This document shows positions 33,245 to 45,279 of a DNA stretch of 64,000 nucleotides, piece after piece. Positions within the stretch are counted from its first letter, which is position 1, and each line of letters starts with the position of its first letter. The stretch comes from Rhodosorus marinus (Eukaryota; Rhodophyta; Stylonematophyceae; Stylonematales; Stylonemataceae). The notes below the pieces were generated by a model, which was not told the origin of the DNA, searched no databases, and was given only the letters and a program-made list of their open reading frames with translations. Location of the stretch: assembly GCA_029953675.1 (NCBI GenBank), contig JAMWBK010000006.1:1178001-1242000 (forward strand), written 5' to 3'. Both the position numbers and the translations under genes were made by a program.

Positions 33245-34954
33245 TGCGGCCAAAAGTCGCAGCCCCCCTCCGGTTAAGCCTTGTTCTCGAAGACGGCCAT
33301 AGGATGCTTCAATAAACGAGAACGTCCTGCCGGGGCATGAAAAATTCTGTACTTCTGACGCAACTAGCAGGTCTCCGAAGTACAGGGGCACCAGATGGTT
33401 GGCGTCCCACTCAACAAAAAAAGTGTCCCAAAAACAAAAATCCTGGCATGCCAGTGAACAACGGGACAAAGATTCAAAAATACGATTGACTGATATCAAT
33501 CTGGATACAAAAATGATTGAATTATTAAAATTGAAAATTTTAGCATCGATGGATGACGGAGCTGGAACAGGCGCTGTTCGGAAAAAGTTGGGGAGGGGTG
33601 AGAAAAAATGCAGGGAGAAGGACTAGCCGATTTTATTTCTAAATTAAATATAATTTGACTATCTCCCGGCGCAAGACAGTGGTTGGCTTACCCTCCGGCC
33701 GCCTGTTGCGATCAGTTGGTCCGCACCGCTCTGCCATCTAGAAACGTCCCAAACCTAAAAAATCCGCAGACAATAACGCGTGTCAAAGCTGAATTGGAGA
33801 AAATGAACCTCACAAGGTATATGATTGGTTATTTCTCCACAGCCGCCTGCCTGGCCAGTGGAGACTTTCTTCCCGGAAATATCCGTCCCCAAGCGCCCCA
33901 TCGCATCTTCGAAATCCCATACTTGTTTAAAAGAAATAATTCAACTGTTCTTGTAGCGTATAAATGCAACCATACTTTTATTTGAACTCCGCTGTATCGT
34001 AATAATCAGCGGCGCCTTCCCAGAGGGAAAAAATGGCTGGATACACATTAGAAGAGATATAATTTCCGTTTTTCGGGGGGGAACAACAAGCATGCAGAGA
34101 AATTTTGGATATACAAATAATTGTCCACAGAAAATAAGTATATTCCGGAAGAAATTAGCCCTAAAATGTATCCATTGGGATGACCCTATATTGACGGAGG
34201 GGGAGGGGGAGGGGGGTGGGTGGGTGAACCGGCGATGGATCAATTATAGGAATCTTCTCTGAATTTAAGCGATTCCATATTTTCTCGGATTTCGAAGGGG
34301 GAAATTCTATCCGAAGAAGTTGCAAAAACTCGAATCGAATCGTTTCCGTTTAGAGCGAGAGGGGGGCGAAATGAATTGGGTGAACAAGAATGGACGTGAC
34401 CTGTAAATTTCTTTTTGTTTGATTAAAAAAAAGGTTGTTGGTCTGTGGAAAGACGAATTTTCGGACGCCGTTGGGCGATGGATATCGTTTCTTCGTTTTC
34501 TTCGAGACGGATGGAGAAAGCGGAAGCAAACTTAACTCTCTCCACCCCCCTCCAGCTTCCTCAATTTATGAAAGTAATTGAATAGAGGAATTATTGTCAA
34601 GGATATTGGTTCCATTATGCCACGCGCTTAGCAGGGGATCATTTGATTGCAAACGGAAATAGATCTTTCTAGGAGCCTCTGATTTCTTGGAATTTTTTCG
34701 TTGGAGGGGAGGGGGTGGGGGTGGGGTGAAAAGGCTGGGAAAACGCGGTAAGCTGGCCGCTGTTGTCGTCTGTCATTCACCGTTTCCTGTCTTTCCCTGA
34801 GCACTGGAGACCAGTAATTAAAAGAGCATTTAGGAAGGCGGGCTTCGCTCGTCGCGCATTTGGGCAAGCCGGCCAGCGAAGGGTTAGTTTGGGGAGTTGG
34901 GTCTGAGAGGGAGAGGAACTTTGATTTTTTTTTGTTAGATTTGTCGTAGGAATC

Positions 34955-36943
34955 ATGGCTAAAGCAGCTGACGGACCAGCGATTGGTATTGATCTGGGTA
35001 CGACGTACTCGTGCGTCGGAATCTGGCAGCATGATCGTGTGGAGATCATCGCGAACGATCAGGGAAACAGGACTACTCCGTCCTACGTTGGATTCACTGA
35101 TACCGAGCGTCTGATCGGAGATGCCGCCAAGAATCAGGTCGCGATGAACCCGTACAACACAGTTTTCGATGCCAAGCGTTTGATTGGACGTCGTTTTTCT
35201 GATCCGTCAGTTCAGTCTGACATGAAGCATTTCCCGTTCACGGTTGAGCCCAAGGATGGAGACAAACCAGTCATTGGAGTGGAATACAAGGGAGAGAAAA
35301 AGAACTTCACCCCGGAGGAGATCTCGTCCATGGTTCTGGTCAAGATGAAGGAGATTGCTGAGGGCTACCTGGGCAAGGAAGTGAAGAACGCTGTTGTAAC
35401 TGTACCTGCTTATTTCAACGATTCTCAGCGGCTGGCCACAAAGGACGCCGGAACCATCGCTGGAATGAACGTGATGAGAATTATCAACGAGCCCACTGCC
35501 GCCGCCATTGCGTACGGTCTGGACAGGAAGAACGACAAGGGCAAGGCCGAGAGGAACGTCCTCATTTTCGATCTTGGAGGAGGCACGTTCGATGTGTCGC
35601 TTCTGACTATCGAGGACGGAATCTTCGAAGTACGTGCCACTGCCGGAGATACCCATCTCGGAGGAGAGGATTTTGATAACAGGATGGTCAACTACTTCGT
35701 GACTGAGTTCAAGAGAAAGAACAAGAAGGACATCACCGGAAACGCCCGTTCTCTGCGCCGACTTAGGACCGCGTGCGAGAGGGCGAAGAGAACCCTCTCT
35801 TCGACCACTCAGACGACAATCGAGATCGATTCGCTTTATGAGGGTATTGACTTCTACTCGTCGCTTACCAGGGCCAAGTTCGAGGAACTGTGTATGAACT
35901 TGTTCAAGGGCACGCTCGAGCCGGTCGAGAAGGTACTGAAGGATTCCAAGATCCCCAAGGCTCAGGTTGATGACATTGTGCTTGTCGGAGGATCCACCAG
36001 AATCCCGAAGGTGCAGTCGCTCTTGGTTGACTTTTTCAACGGCAAGGAGCTCTGCAAGAACATCAACCCCGATGAGGCCGTCGCGTATGGTGCTGCGGTT
36101 CAGGCTGCTATCCTCTCCGGTGATACGTCGGAAAAGACGCAGGATCTGCTTCTGCTGGATGTTACTCCGTTGTCGCTTGGTCTTGAGACCGCTGGAGGTG
36201 TCATGACTATCCTCATCAAGAGAAACACGACCATCCCAACAAAGAAGCAGCAGATTTTCTCCACGTATGCGGATAACCAGCCTGGAGTTCTTATCCAGGT
36301 GTTCGAGGGAGAGCGTACGCGCACAAAGGACAACAACTTGCTTGGCAAGTTCGAGCTGACTGGAATCCCGCCCGCCCCGCGCGGTGTTCCCCAGATTGAG
36401 GTTACTTTCGACATCGACGCCAACGGTATTCTCAACGTGTCCGCTGAAGACAAGAGCACTGGCAACAAGAACAAGATCACCATCACCAACGACAAAGGAC
36501 GCCTCACAAAGGACCAGATTGAGAAGATGGTTCAGGATGCTGAGAAGTTCAAGTCCGAGGATGAGAAGGCCAGAGAGAGAATTGAGGCGAAGAATGCGCT
36601 CGAGAACTACGCCTACAACATCCGCAACACCATCCGTGAGGACAAGGTGAAGGAGAAGCTTTCCGAAGACGATATCAAGAGCTTGGGAGACAAGATCGAT
36701 GAGGTCCTCAAGTGGATGGAAGAGCATGAGGATGCTGAGAAGGAAGAATATGAGGAGAGGCAGAAGGAAATTGAGAACATTGCCAACCCGATTATCTCCA
36801 AGATGTACGCCGGAGCCGAGGGTGGTGCCATGCCTGAGGGCATGGGAGGCATGCCGGGCGGGATGCCTGGAGGCATGGGTGGTGAACCTGGTGGTGACAC
36901 TGGAGGATCCGGCCAAGGACCAAGGATCGAGGAGGTGGACTAA
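34955..36943 (+). CDS. HSP70: Cytosolic HSP70 chaperone
   Basis: Intronless, 662 residues. The ATPase domain shows all three Hsp70 signatures: [14 protein letters not shown] near residue 12, [13 protein letters not shown] near 204, and [14 protein letters not shown] near 340. The substrate domain includes [20 protein letters not shown] and [20 protein letters not shown]. The lid ends in a Gly/Met-rich linker ([13 protein letters not shown]) and the terminal EEVD, which binds TPR co-chaperones and marks the cytosolic/nuclear type. It folds nascent and stress-damaged proteins. Absence of introns in an otherwise intron-rich neighbourhood fits a stress gene that must be expressed when splicing is impaired (inference). 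I saw near-matches to heat-shock elements upstream but none convincing. A long antisense frame is a codon-bias artefact. Confidence 0.99.
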   Translation: MAKAADGPAIGIDLGTTYSCVGIWQHDRVEIIANDQGNRTTPSYVGFTDTERLIGDAAKNQVAMNPYNTVFDAKRLIGRRFSDPSVQSDMKHFPFTVEPKDGDKPVIGVEYKGEKKNFTPEEISSMVLVKMKEIAEGYLGKEVKNAVVTVPAYFNDSQRLATKDAGTIAGMNVMRIINEPTAAAIAYGLDRKNDKGKAERNVLIFDLGGGTFDVSLLTIEDGIFEVRATAGDTHLGGEDFDNRMVNYFVTEFKRKNKKDITGNARSLRRLRTACERAKRTLSSTTQTTIEIDSLYEGIDFYSSLTRAKFEELCMNLFKGTLEPVEKVLKDSKIPKAQVDDIVLVGGSTRIPKVQSLLVDFFNGKELCKNINPDEAVAYGAAVQAAILSGDTSEKTQDLLLLDVTPLSLGLETAGGVMTILIKRNTTIPTKKQQIFSTYADNQPGVLIQVFEGERTRTKDNNLLGKFELTGIPPAPRGVPQIEVTFDIDANGILNVSAEDKSTGNKNKITITNDKGRLTKDQIEKMVQDAEKFKSEDEKARERIEAKNALENYAYNIRNTIREDKVKEKLSEDDIKSLGDKIDEVLKWMEEHEDAEKEEYEERQKEIENIANPIISKMYAGAEGGAMPEGMGGMPGGMPGGMGGEPGGDTGGSGQGPRIEEVD

Positions 36944-37573
36944 AACGCATAAAAGCGACTTAAATTTTTCCAAAGGGAGTTGAGCGGTGTGGTCTACTAC
37001 CGAACCGCGATAGGTCCTCTGTAAAGAGCTTGAGCTCTGCTTGTTTCGAGTTTGAAAATGTTTTTTTTACCATAAAGAGAGAAGATTCAAGGCTGCTTGC
37101 AATTGATACTGTGGTTCTACGTTCATACTGGACCAACCAAAGGCCCGGAAACGGTGTAACGTCGAAGATAGTATTCGGCCCCAGGCCCCTACCAAAATCG
37201 AAACTCCGATCTATTACCCCCCCCCCCCACCGTTCCCCCGCCTTCGCCTTCAGAATTTCTCATCCAAGGACCTACACGTCAAATAATCAATTACCACCGT
37301 CGCTTATAGCTTCTGCAACTTCTCTCCTATTGTCCCATTCCTAGTCACGAAAGCTACTCGCACAGACGCTCCAGTGCGCAGGCCTCACGCACGTTGTCAC
37401 TTTCTCCCTCCGGAAGGAGCTGACGCCCAGCCCACGGCGATGCTGTTGCGGCCCTTGCCATAACATGGATTTCGATAGATGCATTAAGGAATGCAGATTT
37501 TAGGGGATTTGGGAGTTTCATAGGTCTTGGGAGAGTTGGTTTCTTTCACCTTAGTGTTCCGGTCTGATCTTGG
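36944..37573. other. Intergenic, HSP70 to UMP synthase
   Basis: HSP70 3' flank, a run of 12 C near 37217, then the UMP synthase upstream region. I see no gene. Confidence 0.55.
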
Positions 37574-39643
37574 ATGGCATATGTGAGTGTGTTTCCTGTC
37601 TCTAGGAAACGGACTGAGATTGGCTTGGGGAATCGACGTGCAAGCGAGTGGTCGTGTAGGAGCAGGAGAGCCGCGGTGGTGATGGGGATGGAAGTGGATG
37701 AGCTGGCAGTCCAGCTATTTGACGTAGGCGCGATCAAGTTCGGCGAGTTCACGTTGAAATCGGGAATCGTCTCCCCAATATACGTGGACCTGAGAGTTAC
37801 CGTCTCCTACCCAAAGCTCCTGGAGACCATTGCCGATGCCCTCACAGACGTATCGGCCAACACCAAATATGATCTGTTGTGTGGAGTTCCCTATACTGCA
37901 CTTCCTTTCGCGACGGCAATGTCCATCAAAAATAACGTAAGTTCAAAAACCTGGCATCTAGTAGAGATCTCCCTACTAGGTTGCCAGCATTCAGGCTGGA
38001 ACAACATCTGAAGTAGTTACCTGACCGATCCAAACCTTGATACAACGAACAGACACCGATGCTGATGAGACGAAAGGAAGCGAAGAAGTATGGAACAAAG
38101 AAGATCATTGAAGGAAGCTACGAGGAAGGGGCCAAGTGTTTGGTAGTGGAGGATCTTGTGACGTCTGGTCTGAGTGTTCTGGAGACTGTTGATCCACTGG
38201 TTGATGCGGGTGAGAACCTTTCAGATGATCCGACTCTGAGATTGGGTGTTGCCTACATGGACTCTGAACGTTCGTCCCGGTCTGACTTCTGTTTGGTTTG
38301 GATTAGGTCTGGTGGTGAGTGATGTTGTTGTTTTACTCGATCGTCAGCAGGGAGCGAAGGGAAACTTGAAGGAGAACGCGCTAGAATTACATTCCGTGAT
38401 GACCATAGCCCAGCTCTTGGACGCTCTCATGTCCAAATCCAGGATAACAGAAAAGCAAGCTTCTGATGTCCGGGAATTCATCGCTTCTACTCAAGTACGC
38501 TCGCACGTACGCATATTTTCAGCGCGATTTCAGCTGGATCGGTTTGACAAGATCCTGCCTCCTGGTTTTCGGATTTCATTAGGTTAAAATGCCGGAACAG
38601 AAGGACGACAAAGAGTCTAGTAGAAAAACGTACAGAAAGAGGACCGATGACGTTGCAAACCCGATTGGAAAGCGCCTGCTTCAAATTATGGAGGAGAAGG
38701 CATCCAACCTGTGTGTTGCAGCGGATGTCTCCACCAAGAGTGCTCTCCTTGCTCTCGCCGAGGAGGTAAATGTCTCGCCAGAGTCTCAGCGACGAGGACC
38801 GCGTTTCTTCTTACGGCTCATGCTTGTCGGTTCTATGAAAACAGGTCGGCCCAGAGATCTGCATCCTGAAGACCCACGCAGATATTATCAGCGACTGGGA
38901 CACTAGCACCGGTGCTGAGCTCGGCGAAATTGCGGACAAGCACAATTTCCTTCTCTTCGAAGATCGAAAGTTTGCGGACATCGGAAACACAGTGGTAGGA
39001 CAATGTGCTGGCGGCGTACATCGGATCGCCGAATGGGCGCATATAGTCAACGCGCATTCTGTGGCTGGCCCCGGGATCATCCAAGGTCTTTTGAAGGCCG
39101 CCGAGCAAGCAGGTAGGACCACAAGCAAACGCAACAGCGCCTTGCTGTTCTAACTCCACTAGTGTCTCAAGCGCAGCGGGTTTTGCCTGGTTCCAGGTCG
39201 GGAGCTTGGGATTCTTTTGCTTGCGGAAATGAGCTCTGAGGGAAACTTAGCAATGGCGTGTCCAGATTACATGCCAAAGACAGTCGACATGGCGAAGTCC
39301 AATTCTTCCGCGGTCTTAGGTTTCATTTCTCAGAACAAGGTTGCTGGGGATGAATTTCTCTACCTCACTCCTGGGGTCCAGCTGGCAGCGGGGGGCGATG
39401 CTCTTGGTCAACAGTACAACACTCCTCACAAGGTTTGGGTTCACAGTCAAACTTAGTTTGTTCCTTTCATAGTCGGTATTACTTCGGACTGAGTTTTCCT
39501 GCACCCTACGATAGGTTCTCGTTGAAAAGCAATGCGACGTTGTCATTGTGGGGAGAGGTGTATACAAGGCTGATGATCCAAAGGCTGCTGCTCAAGAGTA
39601 CCGAAGGGCGGCATGGGACGCATACACAAGCACGATTCAGTAA
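37574..39643 (+). CDS. UMPS: UMP synthase (OPRT-OMPDC fusion)
   Basis: Seven exons: 37574..37936, 38053..38209, 38307..38494, 38583..38765, 38845..39112, 39197..39432 and 39515..39643; 507 residues. The enzyme catalyses the last two steps of de novo UMP synthesis. The N-terminal orotate phosphoribosyltransferase has [19 protein letters not shown] and the PRPP-binding [16 protein letters not shown]. The C-terminal orotidine-5'-phosphate decarboxylase has the catalytic [13 protein letters not shown] (Asp-x-Lys-x-x-Asp), then [29 protein letters not shown] and [14 protein letters not shown]-first order is that of plants and animals. The first 36 residues are basic and Ser-rich, an extension over the family. 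Translation may instead begin at the ATG at 37682 or 37688, which gives the normal length; the longer form could be organelle-directed. Confidence 0.95.
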
Positions 39644-39955
39644 CAGGACCTCAGCCTCATGATCTTGGCCCTCGGGGAGACGCCTGATTGTTTGTGCGTT
39701 ATCGGGACACTGGGTGCATGACTTAAGATAAGGCTGCACTGGTGGCATTGAACAGACTCTCCGCTGAGTGGTTTCCCAGGTTGTATTAAAGAAATGTTTA
39801 ATCCGCGTTATGAAGCTACTTGCATCCTCCCGTTTTGGTACACGAAACACGAAACAACGGGGATTCACTCCGACAGCGATAGACTCACAAGTATGGGTCA
39901 AAATTTAACTGCAATGTACACGCTTTCGCTAGGGCGTCAACGTTACAACTTCCTA
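39644..39955. other. Intergenic, tail-to-tail spacer
   Basis: About 310 bp between the UMP synthase and thioredoxin stops. It likely holds both 3' UTRs; nothing else is seen. Confidence 0.6.
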
Positions 39956-40369
39956 TCAGTTCTGCAGGTGCTCTTCAAGCTGTTTCGCCAGTTCGCCCTT
40001 CTTCAGCAATCCAGTGACATGCATTTTATCCTTGCCGTTGTGAAACAGCACGAGGTGGGGAAGGGCGCTGATATTGAACATCTTCACGTACTCAGTTTCC
40101 TCGTCAATATTCACTTTGTATACTTCCAGAGAGTCTTTGTACTCCCTACCCGCCCAATCCACCAGCGGGGATAACAATTTGCACGGCCCGCACCACGTCG
40201 CATAAAAATCGACCAGGACGGGCTTCTCCGCCTTCAACACCGACTCCTCAAAATCCGCGTCTTTGAGACTCCTTACAGCCTCCACAACCGTAAATCTAGC
40301 CCTCCTTTCACGCTTCGCAACACCTCCTCGCCGACTCTCAAACCCAACGCCATTGACAAACGAATACAT
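39956..40369 (-). CDS. Thioredoxin, plastid x-like (paralog 1)
   Basis: Intronless, 137 residues from the ATG chosen by alignment with the other two copies (MYSFVNGVGFESRRG against MVAFVNVVGGGS). An N-terminal basic extension of about 30 residues suggests plastid targeting. The thioredoxin fold follows: AVRSLKDADFEESVL, VLVDFYATWCGPCKLLSPLV with the WCGPC active site, and ISALPHLVLFHNGKDKMH with the cis-Pro loop. PH after the cis-Pro position, instead of PT, is typical of thioredoxin x. An upstream in-frame ATG 66 bp earlier is less likely. It is diverged from the inverted-repeat copies at many positions and lacks their flanks, so the duplication giving rise to it is older. Confidence 0.93.
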   Translation of the reverse strand: MYSFVNGVGFESRRGGVAKRERRARFTVVEAVRSLKDADFEESVLKAEKPVLVDFYATWCGPCKLLSPLVDWAGREYKDSLEVYKVNIDEETEYVKMFNISALPHLVLFHNGKDKMHVTGLLKKGELAKQLEEHLQN

Positions 40370-42319
40370 CTCACCCAAATACCAGCGTACATTAACCATG
40401 CTATATAGATTTTCTCTGCAGGCACACCTTTGCAATTTTCAACAGACCAAAGGACAACAGACCAAAGGACAAGATCGTGGTTGGGAATGATCTCCAGGGA
40501 CCCATCGACTTCCGAACTCTGTATCACGAAAAAAACCCAATAAAAGAAGTTTATATCAATATCTTGGTGGTCCTGAAACTACCTACGTTTCAAAACCTAC
40601 GTTCTCACAGCTTCGCTGCCTTCTCCCCCCTCAACCCGAACAAGTTGATTCAAAGCCCCTCATATATATCCATCATCTCTGTGCTCTCTTCCGCTGGATG
40701 GCTGTTAGGAGCCCTTCCTAACGTACCTCATACCTTAGCCTCCGATTGGACCCAACGAGAAGCTTCTCGTAGAATGGGTAGTGTCTTTCGCATTGACCCT
40801 CGAGAACTTCATGGCAGGCTCCTCACGGACCTGGCCTTCACAATCTGGTTTACTTAGCAAACTATCAACAGACACCCGGTGGGGTGTCCGAGGACAGGGA
40901 AGGGGGAGTCACAAGTGTGTGACTGACAAACTCCTCAGTGAACGTATAACTACTGGTACACTCGTAAATGCAACCCAAGAATTGCCTCACTACAGCTTGC
41001 GGTTCATGTGGCAAGAGCTTTTGCTCAAGACAGCAGGTCGGAGAGCTTCGTTAAGCGGCGAGGGTCGTCCATTGAACGCGCTGCTAAGTCGGCAGCGCTT
41101 GGAAAGTGTTGAGACTCTGGCGCCGTATTGCAGCTTTGTTGTTGGACGCGCGTCACCAGCGTCTCCTTTTACACTTCTCCAGGCAGTTGGGCTCTGAATG
41201 AACGCTTTGGTGATGATGAAAAACAATGAACGTACACAGGGTTGTGATGGGTAAGGACTCACAAGAAGCATACAATCGAGAAAGGACCATCAGCGAGGTC
41301 ACGGTAGCACTCACGCACACATATACAACCCCCAGCGCTATCTAACAATCCGAAGACCTTTATACGTAAGGGGACAAACCAGTGAGTAAGGGTAGACGGC
41401 GAAGTCTCACTCGGTAAAGCGCGTCCCCTCAATACCCAACGGAAGTTCTAGCCGACTTCTCGGTGCTGAGATACCAATGCAATTTGAAAGAGAAAACATA
41501 CGGTGGGTACAGAACTAGCTCATTCAGATATTCAGCAGTATAAAAATATAATTTTGGAAAAGATACATTTTATATCATTGATTGAAGGAGGGGTGACGAG
41601 TGGATAGGAATTTTCTTTTATAGTTGGCGATCGAGGCATCCACAGGTGGGCTTCAGTAAGAATCCCTTACCGGTCTTTCTATTTAGGACTTTATTTCCTA
41701 AGTTTCGTAAGAAGAAAATATTTTATTGCATTATGGGTGAGAAACTTCATGCACGAAAACCCCTTTTTGAAAATGTTGAAACATAGCTTGTAAAAGAAGC
41801 TCAGATACGCATGTAGTTGATTATTGGTTGAATGGAATTATAGTTGTTGATGATTGGTTAGAAAGTATTACGTATCCAATGGTACGGAACTTCTCACGTA
41901 TCCATTCCGATGACGACTCTTTGGATTGGATAGTTGATGTGGTAGAAACGCTTCCATCGGGTATATAGGTCATGAAGATAAGCTATTCAATATATATAAT
42001 GGATATAATTTGCATTTTTACCTGTTTTTTTATTTGGGGGTCGTGCTAGTGCCAATAGTGATTCAGGGTGACCTCGGGATAGTAAATGGCCTCCCGCAAT
42101 CATTGCAGGTTTCGATGTTTTGCTACACGCATGCTTCAACCTGATCTAGACTCAGCTACTAATCATCCACAATATTTCTAGTTCCATTCTTCAATTGTTT
42201 ATTTGCACGGTTAACTGATCTACTATAATATCTTACGCGAGAGGATGGTATGCCACCGCTACTGACCGCCACTGATCGTCTCTTTACAGGATGCCAACAC
42301 TAGAAAGTAAATTCACTCC
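40370..42319. other. Intergenic, 40370-42319
   Basis: Upstream region of thioredoxin paralog 1, including a 15-bp direct duplication (aacagaccaaaggac) near 40440, followed by 1.8 kb without recognised genes. 41500-42250 is AT-rich. The left arm of the large inverted repeat begins at 42295. Confidence 0.55.
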
Positions 42320-42730
42320 TCACAGGATGTGCTCCTCTAGCTGATCTGCAAGCTTTCCCTTCTTCACCAGCCCGGTCACGTGCATCACGTCCTCTCCCTT
42401 TTCGAACAGCACCAAGTGCGGCAACGCGTTAACCTGGAACTTCGACACATATTCTGGTTCCTCGTCCACATTCACTTTGAAAACCTGCAGGTTGTCTTTG
42501 TACTCTGCCCCTGCCCAGTCCACTAGAGGCGAGATCAACTTGCACGGACCACACCACTTCGCGTAGAAGTCAACCAGAACCGGCTTGTCAGAATTCAGTA
42601 CAGACTCCTCAAAATCCACGTCCTTGAGACTCCTTACAGCTTTCATCGCCACCAAGCTCCCCCTCCTCGACTCCTTTCCAACCGCTCGCTTCACCGATCC
42701 ACCTCCTACTACATTCACAAACGCTACCAT
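42320..42730 (-). CDS. Thioredoxin, plastid x-like (copy A)
   Basis: Intronless, 136 residues, identical to copy B. About 28 residues of basic, Ser/Gly-rich leader (GGGSVKRAVGKESRRGS) point to the plastid. The fold shows AVRSLKDVDFEESVL, VLVDFYAKWCGPCKLISPLV with the WCGPC redox centre, KVNVDEEPEYVSKFQV, and NALPHLVLFEKGEDVM. ALPH at the cis-Pro loop is the x-type signature; plastid thioredoxin x serves as electron donor to peroxiredoxins in plants. A TATATAAGG box lies about 118 bp upstream. Transcription runs outward from the inverted repeat. The 3' UTR would come mostly from unique sequence outside the arm, so the transcripts of copies A and B could be told apart there. Confidence 0.95.
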   Translation of the reverse strand: MVAFVNVVGGGSVKRAVGKESRRGSLVAMKAVRSLKDVDFEESVLNSDKPVLVDFYAKWCGPCKLISPLVDWAGAEYKDNLQVFKVNVDEEPEYVSKFQVNALPHLVLFEKGEDVMHVTGLVKKGKLADQLEEHIL

Positions 42731-45279
42731 TTCTATATTCTCAACTCAAAACACAAGACAAACTCTTCTTCTTTCTCAGCTCTTCCTCCGTTCTCCTATA
42801 CTCCTCTCAACACGAACCCATCCCACCTGTAACCTCATCTTACTGCTCCTTATATACCCCCATACACCCCCGCACACCCCAAACCTCTAAACCGTGAGCT
42901 CTCCAGCTTCTTCTCAACATTCCTACCTCACTACCAGCTCAGAAAGTTCAGTGTTCCTACCCCGAAACCGATCCAGTTCAATCGTTTTAAACATCAACTT
43001 GGTTGAATCAAATATTGTAATTCAGTATTAAAACCCACATATGCAATCAATATTCCGACCCTTCCAGAACGAGTAAAGGGAAGCATCGCCCAGAGGGGGA
43101 CCTTTTCGCCCTCCCAGCAGGAATCGAATGCGGCTGGAAACCCCCCCCTTTGCGCAGTGTTCTAGAAGACGGCGAACGGAAGTAGAAAAATGAAAAGTCG
43201 CGCGGAGGAATAGACAGGTGTCCAACGATAATTGATGCAGCTGCGGCTGGGTGGCAATCGAAAACGGAGGATGTTTTCATTGGATAGTGAAAGGTCGGAT
43301 TTTGGTAGGATTCTTTTGCGTTTTGAGATCGAGAATGAAGATATTCGAGAGACCGAAGGGCCAGTGGCCAATTAAGGAACGGGAGTGCTTAGATACTTTG
43401 GACATGACGATTTGTGATTGGATAAAGTTGAGATATGGGTTGCTGAACGATGTCGTTTCAAATAGGCGTTCATGGGCCTCCACGCAGGACTTGCGCTCCG
43501 AAAGGAAGGACCTGCTGTTTGGCTGATCTCCTGGACGACAGAAAGTAGTATTTACAGCAATTGTGCTACAACGGATGAAACGTAAAACGGAATGCCCTGT
43601 ACGCAAGGACGGCGTACGACCTCAAGACTTGGGACCTACACGTCGCTTCGTTGCAAGTGTCAATTTTGTCCACTGCGCTGTTCTGTTTTCGTGATACGGC
43701 GCTCCTGAGGTATTGGAAGTAGTCCTGACAAGAAAATTTCAGGATGATGTCACTGGATTTTACGGCTACTGGATCTTGTCCAAACACATTTTCCTCGCCC
43801 CGTTTGTAGATCATGATGGCGGCGATTGGTAGCCATCCGGCCATCGCTACCGACTCGGGACCCACAGTGTTGTCCGCGGTAAGCAGGCTTGAGCTGGGAA
43901 ATTTGCTCAGTCGTTTCATTGATGGACTGATCAATTTGATGAGACTCTTTGTCGTCCTGTGAGATGTGGGTGTGGAGCTCCCAACCCCAGAGCAAAGACG
44001 GGGACTCCAAAGGTTCCTATCCCCACAAGCTATTCAGCTAGAAGGATACCAGAAATACTCCTACCAATTCACGTCGAGCAGTTCTCTAGTCCTTCCTGAC
44101 CGGAAGGAATAAAAACACAAAGCGTACAGAGACCCAGAGCAATGCTGCAGACTTTTCCTGGATTGACCGGTTGACTTGGACCAAGCAGGCCCTAGAGAAC
44201 TTCAGCACAAGAAATCAAACAGCCTGACAGACGGTGGGTCACACGCAGTTCAGACGCACCGAGGGGTGGAAGCTCCCCCAAAAGGATCACCGTTTCCGTA
44301 CGCCCTAAGTGCGAATGGACCGCTTCAGTCAAGAAGCAGTAGCAAGAGCAGAAAACAAGACGAAATGGTAAGGGACAAAACGGTGAAACTGATTTGCTGA
44401 AGGTACTCTATCAATCTGCCGAATGTTGTGAAATTCTTCCTCACATTCAGCTGGTCGTTCTCCCTGAACAGGTGTACTAGACAAATTATCCTTTCGATCC
44501 CACTCCTCAAGCCCTTTTTGGCAAACCGGGATTAGCTAACCTTTCCTTAGCTTCGTGTGGTTCTTGTTTGGGAACTCGCTCCCGAACTGGCTCACTAGTC
44601 AGCTCTTGCAAAGTGTTTTCATAGCTCGACTCTTAATGTCGCTCTCCGGAGCACGTTCAAGGTTACGGCCGTGCAGAAAGTTCGACAGGTGTTAACCTTT
44701 ATAGCGATCGAAGCATCTACCATCGGACTTTTTTAGTTAACCAGAAGCACCCTCTAATCAACGGGAATGAGCTAAAGACCATTGAGGAAGTCTACTTGTG
44801 AGCGACTCGACTTCGTATCCCTTTGCATTCTCTTTGAGACGATTCCGATCATAGAAGTGGTATCTCTTGTGATGAAGATACTTAAGGAAGCGTGTTTTGT
44901 CGTTGACAACAGCGGAGTACCGTTGGAGGAGTTTGGGTGAATGTCAAGGCTTTCGGTGAACCTTTTTAGGAATTGCGACTGGGAAGAGGTAGAAGGGCGG
45001 CTTGTGGTTTACCAGAAGAGGGGAAGGCTGGTTGACAGAGGAGGAGCGTTTTCGAGTTGTTCGTTTCGGGCGGACAGCATTGAGTTCTTCAGGTGACTGT
45101 TCTTTGGTCGCTGGGATCTGATCAAAGGTTCGTTTGTTCTGGAAATTATTTAGTTGTGGGTGTTGCGCTTAGGAGGATTTCATTACGTTAGAAATTGGCA
45201 TTAGGAAGATTGAGCGCAGTTGTGCGCGTGGATTGCGAATGGAATCGGCGGGGATTTGGGTAGCTGACGTTCTGTGGGT
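42731..45279. other. Intergenic: upstream part of left arm and left part of spacer
   Basis: Includes the shared promoter and upstream DNA of the arm to 43620, then unique DNA. Within the arm a plus-strand frame with ATG at 43338 and minus-strand frames at 43277-43606 are open but unrecognised. In the spacer, a minus-strand frame at 43566-43934 reads partly hydrophobic (MAGWLPIAAIMIY) and runs out through the arm boundary; I cannot assign it. 44010-45279 shows nothing. Confidence 0.45.
42848..42856 (-). promoter_or_regulatory. TATA box of thioredoxin copy A
   Basis: TATATAAGG on the minus strand, about 118 bp before the ATG, preceded by a G-rich run (gggggtgtatggggg). It is the mirror image of the box at 49377-49385. 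Confidence 0.6.

Larger units (their letters stand above)
31289..34954. other. Long gene-free stretch with decayed retroelement-like DNA
   Basis: 31289-31610 is probably the p24 promoter; a minus-strand frame there (31354-31605) is Arg- and Trp-rich and unrecognised. 31600-33650 has no intact gene. It holds a 62-bp direct repeat and a weak copia-like reverse-transcriptase piece near 33080. A plus-strand frame at 33683-33985 lacks an ATG. 34190-34950 is G-rich on the plus strand (gggagggggaggggggtggg) and leads into HSP70. Confidence 0.5.
42295..43620. repeat. Left arm of 1,326-bp inverted repeat
   Basis: Reverse complement of 48613-49938. I compared long stretches base by base and all predicted translations, and found no difference. 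The outer boundary is 25 bp past the thioredoxin stop codon; the inner boundary is at gtacgac, after which the two sides diverge. The arm carries thioredoxin copy A, its promoter, and about 780 bp of further upstream DNA with short frames on both strands. Confidence 0.96.

Noticed and set aside
34239..34330. Heat-shock-element-like words before HSP70 (ggaatcttctctgaa and others)
   Set aside because: Spacing departs from alternating nGAAn/nTTCn units and the sites are 600 bp or more from the ATG.
35207..36973. 588-codon frame antisense to HSP70
   Set aside because: A long antisense frame is a well-known by-product of HSP70 codon bias; its translation shows no domain, and the sense gene is certain.
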